From: Pleodorina starrii
Taxonomy: Eukaryota > Chlorophyta > Chlorophyceae > Chlamydomonadales > Volvocaceae
DNA: 64,000 bases
Assembly: GCA_030267565.1 (NCBI GenBank)
Contig: BRXU01000005.1
Span: forward strand, 2,917,501-2,981,500
Direction: 5' to 3'
Every line of letters begins with the position of its first letter. The stretch's first letter is position 1. Of the stretch, positions 1 to 11,186 are shown one piece after another. The notes below the pieces were generated by a model. That model searched no databases. It was not told where the DNA came from and saw nothing but the letters and a program-made list of their open reading frames with translations. Position numbers and translations under genes: made by a program.

Positions 1-2875
1 GAGCCGACGCGCCACCGGCGCCGCCACCGCCCCTGCTGCTGCTGCTGCTACTGCTCTGGCCGCTGCTCGCTACACCTTCCGTGTATGGGCGGGGCGAGGT
101 CGAGGGCGATGATGATGACGATGGCGCCACCGCGGCTGTGGCCGTGGCGCCGGCGGCTGCCGCTGACTCGTCGGCGGCCGTCACGTGGGAAAGCATCGTC
201 TGCGGGGTCAGAGGGGTTGCAGGGGATCAGAGGGGGTCACAGGGGGTCAGAGGGGGTCACAGGGGGTCGGAGGGGGTCACAGGGGGTCACAGGGGGTCAC
301 AGGGGGTCAGAGGGGGTCACAGGGGGTCGGAGGGGTTGCAGGGGGTCACAGGGGGTCAGAGGGGGTCACAGGGGGTCAGAGGGGTTGCAGGGGGTCAGAG
401 GCGGTCACAGGGGGTCAGAGGGGTTGCAGGGGGTCCGAGGGGGTCACAGGGGGTCAGAGGGGGTCACAGGGGGTCAGAGGGGGTCACAGGGGGTCAGAGG
501 GGGTCACAGGGGGTCAGAGGGGGTCACAGGGGGTCAGAGGGGGTCACAAGGGGTCACAGGGGGTCACAGGGGGTCAGAGGGGGTCACAGGGGGTCAGAGG
601 GGGTCACAAGGGCACGGGTGAACGTTTGGCCCGGCTTGGGAGCTTCCACCTCAAACCTCCACCTCTACCACCTCCAAAGGGGTCAGGAGCCCGAAGGTTG
701 GCGGTAAGTAAGCAGCGATTCCTTTCCCCCCGCGCCCCACGGCAGCAGAACCCCAGAACTCCCCCAAGAAACCTCACCCGCTCTTCATTACCCCCTCCCC
801 ACCCGCACTCCCTCGCCGACCTAAAAACACACACACTCACACACACACACACTCACACACACACACACTCACTCACTCACGCACACACACACACACATGA
901 CCTTTGCGTTGGTTTGGGCAGCGTCCCTTCCAGGGTCCCTTCCAGGGACGCTCGCAGCCAACCCCCGGACGGCCCCCGCACAGCCCCACAGCGTCAGGTC
1001 CGAAACATATGCAACCACAACCTCTGCCCCCTCCTCCTCCTAGTTCCCACATCAAAACCCCCCTCCCCCCACACTCCCCCGCCCCCTCACACACACACAC
1101 AAACTCCCCCGCCACATTACACATACACACACGCACCCACCCAACCACCTGGATCGTTGTGCTGCCCAGAGGCACCCCCAGCACCGCCGCCGCCCACAAG
1201 CTGCTGCACGCCAGCCGCGCCACCCCCCCTCCTCCTCCTCCCCCTCCTCCCCCTCCGCCTCCTCCGCCGCTGCGCCGCCGCGCCAGCTCCCCCTCCTCCT
1301 CCCGCTGCCCCTCCCCGTGGGACGCGGCGCCGGCACCGGCGCCAAACGCCGCCGCCGCCGCAGCGGCCACCGCCTCGCGGAACCCCGGGCCCGACCCATG
1401 GGTCACCATGCCCAGGCTGGCGGCGGAGACCAGGCAGCAGGCCAGCGTCTTGGCGCAGTCGCAGCTCCCCAGGTGGGCCGTCAGTGAGGCCTCCGCCGCC
1501 AGTCTCCAGGAAGAGCCGGGGGCGAAGCGAACCCGGGTGATGGCGGCCAGGGCCTTACGCAGCTGGTCGAGCTCCAGGGAGCCCAGATGCGGCTCCAGCT
1601 CGGCGGCCCAGGACTGGGTGGGTAGGAGCGTGTTGGGGTGTGGCGGTGGGGTGGTGGTGGTGGCGGTGGTGGTGGGGGGGAGGGAGTGATATGCTGCTTT
1701 GTATAACAATGAGTCAGTGCGGACGTGGGGGGTTTAGGGGTGTACACGTGTGTGTCGGGAGGGGTGGGGTGGGGCTGGGCGGGGTGGGGGGCCAGGAAGG
1801 GTTTGCGGTGGAAAGGACGGTGGTGATCCAAGGGGCTGGGTGCGGTGCAGGGGTGGAGACGATGAAAGTCTGTAACGTGAGCTTGCATGGCGAAATATCA
1901 AATTCATGTCTGCAGGGCGAGGAAAAAGGGAGGGGCGAGGTGGGGCCTCGCAGCCGGGGCTTCCGCATGGGTGGGGTGGGGGGAATGCTTCGCGTGCGTG
2001 TTACCGACGTTACCTACGTACCTTGAGGAAGGATTTGAACATGCCGCTCTGCGCCACGTCCTTTTTGAGTTTGGATGCCGCCCATATGATGGAGCAGAGG
2101 TTGCCGGGCGTGAACTGATGCATGTGGTCGATGGTGGCGCACGCAAGCATGTCCTGCCCGCGCCGACATGTGCGCATTTGGGGATGGAAGGTTCGGGTCA
2201 GTCGGCACCGCGGCAGCGGCTACAAAGCAGGATCTGGGTTTCGTTCGTTCTTAAAATACGTGGTATGCACCGTCGAGGGAATCCTGCGCGCGCGCCTTAC
2301 AGGCGCGCGACAAATAGGGCGGAGGGAACATCGGCAGTTGGGTCTTACCACGAATTTTTGCAGCTCCGGAGCTAAACGCTGACTGGGATCCTTGCTTATT
2401 TTCGCCTGTGGTGATGATTTACAACCGGGCAGGGCAGGCAACATGAAAGCAGGGAAGAGTAGCGGATTCAAGCGCAGACCAACCGCCCACGTGGGGTGTT
2501 GCGGCCAGGAATCCCTTTGGCGGGTGCACAGCGAGTGCATTCAACACTGGCAACGGTGACCTATTTGCAGCCGGTTCGGGTGCACGCATGATGTGATATG
2601 GGTTGAGGCGCGAATGCGTCACTTGAGCTCACCAATCGAACCCAAAGGACGGTGAAGTCGGTGGGCCCCATCGTTGCGTGATGAGCCGAAAATACTTCTG
2701 TGATGTGCGTGAAGTCGTTTGCCAAGAGAATATGCTGGACGACGGGCGGCGGGCTAAGAGCTGGCACCAGAACGAGCTCATCCATCGGCAACGGCCCCGC
2801 GTCAGCAATTGCGATCGCTGACTTCGCGCTCACAGGCAACCATCTTCGTCGTTGTCGACCATACCGCAAACGCGC
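1..2875 (-). CDS. OPR/FASTK-like organellar RNA-binding protein (partial)
   Basis: Minus-strand gene; both ends are unresolved and the 3' end lies beyond position 1. Visible exons, in transcript order: 2875-2633, 2405-2349, 2153-2022, 1613-1149 and 199-1. The first four join in phase 0 at clean GT/AG borders. The first exon carries the family's N-terminal pattern (THITEVFSAHHATMGPTDF...WVRL). It is followed by PGNLCSIIWAASKLKKD and a pair of ~38-residue helical repeats (W...L...L...LACCLVSAASLGM). These match octotricopeptide (OPR), Tbc2 and FASTK-type repeats, which bind specific organellar transcripts and control their splicing, stability or translation. A poly-Gly/Ala insert interrupts the fourth exon before another repeat-like LACSSLWAAAVLG. 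Exon 199-1 is open, Ser/Ala-rich and starts after CCCCGCAG; its link to exon 1613-1149 is inferred, and an exon may be missing between them. No RAP domain is visible. The start is unknown: no ATG was found that fits the first exon. Confidence 0.62.
206..613. repeat. 10-bp minisatellite, unit GGGGGTCA(C/G)A
   Basis: About 40 imperfect copies of a 10-bp unit, alternating GGGGGTCACA and GGGGGTCAGA with occasional GGGGTTGCA variants. It lies inside an intron of the minus-strand OPR-like gene, immediately upstream of the acceptor at 202-200. Because the unit is not a multiple of three, all plus-strand frames stay open and give spurious Gly/Arg/Ser-rich ORFs. Confidence 0.9.
822..897. repeat. (CA)n microsatellite
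   Basis: Interrupted CA/CTCA dinucleotide tract within the same intron. Further CA-rich tracts follow at about 1080-1135. Confidence 0.9.
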
Positions 2876-4359
2876 CTGTGCACATGGATTGGGGCAGCCT
2901 CAGCCTCGAAAGCCCTTGGCACGTTAGCCAAAAGTGCAATGGAGAAGGTTTATCGGTACACCCACGTCCAGAACTCACCATTAGTTGATACGGGCATCTG
3001 CCTGCGGTGAAGTCGCGGACATGCCTTCCCTGTTTGAGCATACTGGTTTCTCAACGGCCCCAGTCGAACGAGGTCCACAACAAAAGAAGTAAATACGATG
3101 GATTAGGAATGGCGCCCGCAATAATAGCCTGACGGCATTCCATGGCCTGGCGAGGATGAACTCAACGGACGGCGTTCAAAGTCGCCGTACATGGCCGATG
3201 CTGCAGTCGATTCCGTGGCCGCTTTTACTTTGGCATCAGAGCCGCAGGTGATACTGTTTTATTATTCGGTTAGCGGGGTTACTTTGCCATTCAATAAGCG
3301 ATGGGAGTGACTGTTGCTCATCGCGCTCCGACACCCTCAATCGCGCTTTTTTATTACAGCAGAAAAGCAAACTTCGCTCCGCTACACTCGTACCTAACTT
3401 CGGTCGTTGCTACCGTGCTGCTATCGCGCTCATTATAATACTGGCCGCGCGCGAGCTGCGCTAGCGACGAGTACGCAAGCGGCGGCAGGCGCCACCTGGC
3501 GCCACTTCCGGAACCCGAAATCAGCCTGACGACGCACCTGGGCTACCGTGTGCTGGAGGTGTACACGTAGCTCAAGTTTTTCCTTAATGCAAACCAGACT
3601 GAGTTTCGTAGCCCTGCCAAACCGGAAATGCCTACCGGTACCCAGAGGATCATCGGATCAACAAGCCTTGCCAACCGCCGTCATCAGCGCGCACCTCTAA
3701 CTTCGACGTTCCTCACGACGTTCCTCACATATGCCCCCGATGCCATGCCGGGCGCGGTTCCTTGCTGTCACGCCTCCCTCTTCTGAAATTGTCAAATTGC
3801 TACATGTACACTCTTCGCCCCCATCTTCCTGCTGTTACCACGCTCTGCCGGGTTCCCAAAGAGCCTCGCCGTTCCCAATTTTGCCTCCAAAGAGGCGTCC
3901 GAGTCCTTGCCCTATCCAGTCACGCAGTCCGACCGTTTGGTGGAGCAGAGGGTCTGTGTGCGCGACTGCCAGGGTTTTCCAGGTGGGCTTAACGAGTAAC
4001 GTTCCCCAGCCTCAACAGCATCTCCTGTCCAGCCCCAACGAGACCACAACCTGTGGTCTGGGCTTTTGGGTACAGCCCGACCAAGAGCGGCGGGTGGTGG
4101 GCACCCATGGAACCGCCCGGGAGTGGCGGGTGTTGGGCATTACGGTACCCATCAAACAGCTCGCGGCTACACGACACCTTCAAAACTACCCCCCGGCGTA
4201 CCTGCCTGCATGCAAGCCACCAATATGAGACCATAGTATGAGATCCCAGCTACAACGTCCAAGGCACCTTGCTAACGAAAACGTCCAGGACGGGTTTCAT
4301 TCTACCGACCATCCATAACACCTGTAGGTCCATCACTGTCTTGGTAAACCGCCGCCGGG
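2876..4359. other. Gap with no supported gene
   Basis: The stretch probably contains the promoter and missing 5' exon(s) of the OPR-like gene, which is transcribed leftward. A leftward ORF around 3041-2802 has a real ATG and a basic, Ser-containing start that could be a transit peptide, but no phase-consistent junction to the next exon was found. The rest (3100-4360) has mixed composition and no recognisable product. Confidence 0.5.
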
Positions 4360-4364
4360 TTACA
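4360..4364 (-). terminator. TGTAA polyadenylation signal of UPM1
   Basis: The minus strand reads TGTAA, the canonical chlamydomonadalean poly(A) signal, about 590 nt downstream of the UPM1 stop. It is the first TGTAA I found on that strand. A 3' UTR of this length is normal for the group. Confidence 0.5.
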
Positions 4365-4950
4365 CCGGCGACCCCCCTCCACACACACACACACAGACAC
4401 ACATCCCACACACGCACACGGGTGCAGCAGAGCAGACAATGCCCCAACAACACTCAAAACACATGATTGGCATAGCCGCACGGATACGGTGCGGTGCCGT
4501 ACAGGACCGACATGCGATGCCCGATGCATCCATGCTACACTGGATCCAACAAACCAGATCGGGTCCAAACTTCCAAAGCGATCCAGAACCATCGACCGCA
4601 ACGCCCTTCGCTTGCTCCCCGGTCCCCGCGCGCGGACGAGGATGCGCGCTTGATCGCCCCAAACGCCCACCCCACTCCCCAACCACCTCCTCCTCTCTCT
4701 CCACACACACACAGTCGCGCGCGCGCGTCGCCGCCGGAGCCCTCAGTCTGTTCAATAATCAGTACCCACCACCACCACCATCCAGTTGACAGTTGGACAG
4801 TTCATGAAACGCGCCCAGTCGCCCAAGGACGCGCCCCCATACGCCCCCATACGCCGGCGGACTCAAACATACATTTCAGATGAGTCCCCGCCGCAAAGCA
4901 GCAGCGTCCGCCTCCAGCGCCACAGCACCACAGCCCCAATTCCCTCCCCC

Positions 4951-7503
4951 CTACGCCACCCCTCCCAGCAACGGCCGCTGCGCCTGCTCCGCCCCCGCCC
5001 CCATCGCCTTCGCGCCTCCGCCGGACGCCGCCGCCGGCCTCATGTCCACATCCAGTCGCAGCTGCAGCGCCGGATACGTGCTGGCCTCATTCCACTCCAG
5101 CGGCCGCCCCGCCTCCTGCCAGTCCTGCCAGCCCGGACTGAGCCCCACGACGGCCCCCAACAAGATGAGCGTCGGCGTGCGCAGCCCCGCCGCCGTCGCC
5201 AGGCCGTGCAGCTCCGCCGCCGTGCCGTACACCACCCGCCGCGCCGCCGTCGTACCGCGCTCGACAGCGACGGCGGGCGTATCGGGCGACATGCCGGCTG
5301 CCAGCAGCTGCTGAGTCAGCTTGGCCAGCGTCTGCGGGGGGGGGGGGGGTTGGGGCGGCGGCGGCGACGGTGGGCGACGGTGGTAACGGCGGAGATCATG
5401 GGACGGATGTGGCTTGAAATTCAACAAACCACTGCCCCGCTAGCTGGCTGGCTGGCTCCTGAAGAGACCCCACTGGACCTCACTGAAGAGACCCCACTGT
5501 AACAACAACACTAATTGGGAGCCAAAACCGTGGAGGCGTGGAGACCCTCTCGACTACTGGAAAAGACTACGACACTACGAGCCTCTCGATCCCACAGCCC
5601 CCCCACCGACCTGCAGCCCCATGTAGACGATGAGGGTGGTGTACGGATCCGCCGCCAGCGCCACCGCCTCGTCCAGCGCCTCCTCGCCGCCCTCCCTCGA
5701 ATGACCCGTCAGGAAGCGAGCAGAGGTGGCCACACCGCGGTGCGTCAGCGGGATGCCCAACTCCGCACAGATGCCTGGTGGCGGCGGCCGTCAGAGGCGG
5801 CGGCGGTGTTGGTGGAGGTGGCGGTGGAGGGCCGCGGCGAGGTGCAGCGCAGCGCGGCGCAACGCGTGCGTTTGGGTGAAGAGGCCGTACCTTTGCTCAG
5901 GCGGGGGCTGCGAGCGAGCACTTTGCAATGCAGCCCGACTGACTGACTGACTGACACTGACAAGGGCGGCCCTCCGCACGCACGCCGTAGGCCGAACGGC
6001 AACGCAGCCGCCTCCCCACGACCCAACCCCACCCACCCACCCACCTCCCACCTCCCAACCCCACCCACCTGCTGCCGCCGTGATGCCCGGCACGCAGTGC
6101 ACCCGGATGCCCCGGGAGGACAGGTACTGGACCTCCTCGCCGCCGCGGCCGAACACGTAGGGGTCGCCGCCCTTGAGCCGGACCACCAGCGCGCCTGTGG
6201 GGCCAGGCAGGGTAAGCAGACGCGGAGTGGAAGCGACGGACCCACGGGTCGGTGAGTAGTCCACAGGGGTGAGCGCTTTGCTACCCTCCGGCCGGCCAGG
6301 GAATTGCCGGTATGCACCGGCGCACCCCCTGGGTTGACCTGCATTGTACAACCGGCAGAAAGTCCTGAAGGACGCCTCCGCCGCCCAGATCACAGACGGA
6401 CCGGACTGCCAACCCCTCCTCCCCCCACCCACACGCCGCCGTCCCATCGCTGCGGTTTCATCATCTCCCTCCCCCAGGACCGGACCGGACCCGACCCGAC
6501 CGAGTCACGCTCACCCGCCTCCGCAAACGCCAGAAGCAGCTCGTGGATCTCCTCCTGCCGCCGCGTGTGGTACCCGGCCGTCTTGCCCACATACACCATG
6601 CGCGCGGCGGGGTTCACCAGCTGCAGGATCTCGTCCGAAACCAGTCTGTCGTACAGTACGACATCGGCCGACGCCATGAGCTGCGCCGCGCGTAGCGTGA
6701 GCAGGCCGGGGTCGCCGGGGCCCGTCCCCACCAGGAACACCTCCCCGGGGGAGGAAGGCGGTCCTGCAGGGGGCGGACGGGGATGGAGGAGGAAGTTGAG
6801 GTGGAGATGGAGGCGGGGTTGGGTTAAGGCGTATGTGTTAGCGAAAATAAGAGGCTCGGCGCGCAGGGGCAAAGCGCGACCCAGCCAGTAATATGTCCAT
6901 GGGTGGTACGGTGGACTGCTTGCGCCCGATAACGATTTGCGCACCGCATATCAAAGTGGAAAGGCGCTGCAAGGGGATTAAGTCAAGGACATTGGGGACG
7001 TCCACAGGGGGGCTCAAAAACGATTCCCAAAGCTTGTGGCTTGTGTATGGGTTCGGGTTTGCACGCCCGGTGGCGGCCGTGGTGCAGAAAAGGCACCTCG
7101 AGACGCCCTTGCCACACACGCGGATATACCGCAAAGTATTGAATGCAAGAGCAGCTACCCTGGCAACATGCTAACGACCCAGTCTCAACGAGAATGAAGT
7201 GGTCAGCCCACCTTGATTCCGCTCCCGGTAGGCTTGCAGAAACGTCTCCAATTCGAGCACGTTGCAGTCCTTTAATCGGTTGGCATCATGTCCGTCTGCT
7301 ATGCTCCGAGAAACTAAACACGCACCACGTGGCGCGCGGTGCGTCACGCTGTGCAACGTGGTAACCGGCGACCATCGCGTTGCATCGTGTACGCGGCAAG
7401 GTGCGAAAGTGTTCCTGTTCAGCGACCTTCCGCTGGTGCTCGTCTCAGAGGCAGGGCAGCTTGCCGCTGCGGCTGACCGCTGCAGGCCGAGAAGGTTTGT
7501 CAT
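4951..7503 (-). CDS. UPM1: Uroporphyrinogen-III C-methyltransferase (SUMT), plastid
   Basis: Transfers methyl groups from S-adenosylmethionine to C2 and C7 of uroporphyrinogen III. The product, precorrin-2, starts the siroheme branch that supplies nitrite and sulfite reductases. Five exons: 7503-7212, 6763-6515, 6194-6069, 5774-5611, 5331-4951; total 1212 nt, 403 aa, all phases matching. Residues 1 to ~97 start [16 protein letters not shown] and look like a plastid transit peptide (Ser/Ala/Arg-rich, few acidic residues). The mature enzyme shows [18 protein letters not shown] (SAM-binding loop), [49 protein letters not shown] and the C-terminal AVERGTT. The length fits plant UPM1 plus a transit peptide. 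It is a stand-alone methyltransferase, without the dehydrogenase/ferrochelatase half of bacterial CysG. The ATG at 7503 was chosen because it follows a TATA-like box and begins the transit-like sequence. Exon 1 is the least certain part. Confidence 0.9.
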
Positions 7504-7556
7504 ACTTTGATGCTTGCCGGCTTCGGGAAGAATCAGCGGTGAAGCTATCCAGCAAA

Positions 7557-7562
7557 TATATA
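7557..7562 (-). promoter_or_regulatory. TATA-like box upstream of UPM1
   Basis: TATATA lies 54 nt upstream of the proposed UPM1 ATG. Transcription about 30 nt downstream would leave a 5' UTR of roughly 20-25 nt. The spacing supports the start at 7503 over an upstream in-frame start. Not experimentally supported. Confidence 0.3.
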
Positions 7563-10500
7563 CAGAGGGAAGAATAAAAGCAAGGAGTAATTGCACTCAA
7601 ATACCCTCAGCTGCGTAGGGATAGGAGGTCTTCAGACTATTTCGTTGTGTCGGCGCGGTAGGCCAGAAGGCCAAATTTTTAAGTAATGCCGTTTCACGTA
7701 TTGGAAGTAGATAAACGGGCTCAACAATTTTATGAGTACCTCTTGCATGTCGTGAGTCGATTGGCCCCTCGGCAAAAGGCTCCTTGAGCCCTGTCGTGCG
7801 ATGCCGGACGGGGACCTTTGCAGAGAACCCTATTCGGGCTCGCGAAAAACAATCAGTTTCGCTGCTCGGTTTATTACCTACATCAACAGACGGTATGATT
7901 GGCCCTGTTGGGAAACCTGCTAACAAGTTGTACAATGTGCCAGGCTGCCAGCGCTGCCCACGGGCGCTGCCGGTTTCGGCCCTTGCTCGGAACCCTTGGT
8001 GCAGGTTACACATGCTCTATCGACAACTATTAATGTCACAGTCAGGAACAGTGGAAGAAGATCACTGATCCTTATGCGGCCTCTGTTGGTTGGAAACGGT
8101 TACAGCACGTGTGAGCTTTACCCGCATACCCAGTACTACGCTAACTTGTACGCTAACAGGCTAACTTGTACGCTAACGTCCGTCGCTCCGTACCGGACTA
8201 ACATTGTTTGGGGCCCTGCGTCCAGTCATGTTGCCGATCCCGAGTGATCTTCTGGCCATGCCACCGCCCAGGCATACCGCGTCGCGGCCAGAGTGTCGCC
8301 CGGGTCCCGGCTTCCGACCTTGCTACTGTGAAGTGCTCGCGAGCCCTCTCGTCTCCTTGCGGTCAATACCTACCCAGCTGTTCAACACGCTGCCACGCCT
8401 TCAAGCGTCCCGCTCGTGGCCCGCGTGCCCTCCACCGCAACCGCGTGTCCTCATCCCCCCCCCACACACAGACCCAACCGCGCGTGGCCGAACCCCAACC
8501 TCCCCCCCGTCGCGGCGCACCCGAGAGGCGCCAACCAGCGACCGACCGACCCGGTATCTTCTTTTTTACCCCAGACTCGTCGCTGGCCGAGCCGAGCGTG
8601 GAGGTATCTGAGGGGACAGGAGGGAGGGAGGGAGTGCCTGACGAGTCTCTTTTGAGGGAGGTGGGCTGGCTCACTAGCAGCTACAAAAGCCGAAGCTCTA
8701 CAGAGTGAAAGGCAGAAACGTGCCGGCAACGAAGGAGCTGAAGCGTAATGTGATTATGGTTGTACATACGACATGTCGCACAGAACCAAAAGACTCAAGA
8801 GGCTCCGATCTCGCTACGCTCCGTCGCATGTCAGTCAACACAGCGTTTCCTTGTACGGGGCACGAACCAATCGGCAAACCCACACACAAACACAAGCACA
8901 AACATGCCTACTCCAGGAACCAAACGAATGACGAATCCAGGAACCGGTCGGGTTTCCATTGCCATCAAATTCGTCAGAACCGTCCATTGCTTTACTTCCC
9001 GGGACTAACGCCGACACTGTGTGTCCAGAGCTTCCGCAACGATCACAGCGAGACATTTGCTAGGAGGACCCGTGAAGCCGCCTCAAAGGCCATGATGACC
9101 GTACGACGCGGGATGATCAATCCCTTCCAACGCAGGCTGGCTCGTTGCCGACAATACGTATATCAGCGCACAACAACCGTACGGCACCACGCGCCGACGC
9201 GGTGGCAGCTTCGGTGGAGTCGATTGAGGCAGCTGACCACCAGCACGCCGCCCGTGGGCCCGACCCAGCTGCTCTCGTCCCATCACACGTACGACAGTTG
9301 TCAACATGCCGTACTCAAAACTCAATTCATCGCACGCAATCCAGCGAGAACTTCTCACTCCGCAGTGACGTTTCTCCATAGTCCCAATCCCTGGGATAGA
9401 GCGCTAGCAGACACGCACGCACTAACGCACGCACGCACGGCGTAAGGGCGGGTGTTTCGCACCGTCCTTCAACGCCGCGCAACACCCAATCCGTCCCCAC
9501 ACGATGCCAGAGTCACCATCGCCACGATTTGGTTCTATGCAAAATTTGGTTTCAAGCTTCTCCTCCTCCTCCTCCTCCTCCTCCTCCTCCTCCGCAACAA
9601 CGAGGCAGGCGGCACCTTCGCCACCATTCCGGTGTACACGAAAGCAGGGCAGCAGGGCCGTGCGTGCGATGCGCAAAAGGTACGGCTGATCGCTCCAGGC
9701 TCTCAACACCGCTACAGCAGTTGACTCCTTCACGCATCCTTCACGCATGCACTCGCGCCACAAAATAGGGAGCACGGCACGCGCACCGGCCCGCGCATCT
9801 CTGCCCCCCCGGCCCCAAGCAGCACGGTCGTAAGGCCACAGGCAGGTGGGCGGGTGCCCGCGGCACCGCCTGCACCTCCCCCTCCTTCCCTCCTCCTTCC
9901 CCCCGCCTGCACCTCCTCCTCCCCCCCTTCATCACCCCTCCTGCTCCGCTTCCCTCCTCGCCAACTCACACTTCAAATTCTTCGGCAACCTTTGCGTCCA
10001 CAAACACTTCAGCCCAGTGCGCGCGTCTGTCGACACTCTGTTGCCTAAACAGCACACTTCAAAATGGCCTGGAGAAATCGGTCAGGCCCCAACCCGGCCC
10101 CAGCTGGGCTGGTAGGCGGGCGGCCCTGCCATGAGCCAGCCAGGCGTAAGAACAGAGATAAGGCTGTACCTTGCTAACACATAAGTTGCTGTATGTCTCT
10201 AAGGATTGCCCCAATGGGTGGACGTGGGGGAAGTCCCGTATTCATCCATCCATGAAATACTCGACAGGTTCCCCCCTCAAGAACTTCGGACCCTTTCGGA
10301 CTGCGATTCGAGACCCCGCGCGGCAAAGTCTTGGGGCCTACCACCTCCCAAGGACTGCGTCACCTCCCATCAACCAAGAAAAAAATGAAGGGGATGCGAA
10401 CTCATGCGCGGTCTGATCTCGATTCTAATTGTTGAACCTTGCTAAGGGCTGCCTATGAATGGTTGTCCCAAATTCGTCAACCCCTGAAAATTTGCAGAAG

Positions 10501-10955
10501 TATTAATCAACGTGAAATGTTGCACGGAGAGATGTGAAGGACGGGCTACATGAAGCATGAGTGCATGACACGACGGAGTACCGGTATTCTGTGTATGTGT
10601 CCTGATTAGGCAGGAGCCCCAGCAGCGAATGGAACTCACTGCCATACAACACCCTGCCCGCTGTGTACCGAAGTACGACCAGGACAAAGATTCTATAATT
10701 GCCCCGCCGCCACATGACATGATATCGACCAATTGCAAACACGCAACTTCTACAACGCAACTCCCGCAACACAGCACAACTCCTGCACCTCCTCTTGCGG
10801 CCAAATCCCCAAATTGCAACTAATCGGGGCAAAGGCAATGCCAATTCCCAGCGCGCGCGCCAGTAGCCCAGCGCCCAGTGCCCAGCCGACACACCAGCTG
10901 ATTCCAGGACTCCAGCTTCCCTCATAAACCGGATCCCGCCGCCGCCGGAATCCGG
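7563..10955. other. Gap with no supported gene
   Basis: The stretch has scattered ORFs with no recognised product. It contains a duplicated GCTAACTTGTAC motif near 8140-8176, a CA-rich patch near 8880-8900, a (CTC)n tract at about 9560-9594, a pyrimidine-rich block at 9875-9960 and (CGCA)n near 9415-9440. It should include the 3' UTR of gene B, but no TGTAA was seen on that strand. I see nothing else in it. Confidence 0.5.
9560..9594. repeat. (CTC)n trinucleotide repeat
   Basis: An uninterrupted CTC/GAG run of about 12 units. It yields Leu-, Ser- or Pro-runs in plus frames and Glu- or Gly-runs in minus frames, none of which is credible protein. Confidence 0.9.
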
Positions 10956-11154
10956 TCACGGGAACCTGAACAGATAATCCGCCAACTCTTTTGCAAAGGC
11001 GCGGGCGTCCTCGTTGCCCGGCTGCTGCAGCTGTCCGCTGCCGTACACGGACCAGAAGTGGTCCTTCAGTCTGTGCAAGTCGCTCATCAGAGGACTCTCC
11101 ACGGCGGCCGCCGCCGTCGCCCCGACAGCCTCCGCCGCCTCCGCCGCCGCTGCC

Positions 11155-11186
<32 letters not shown>

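Noticed and set aside
81..707. Three overlapping plus-strand ORFs rich in Gly/Arg/Ser
   Set aside because: They are produced by the 10-bp minisatellite, which keeps every frame open; codon content is only repeat.
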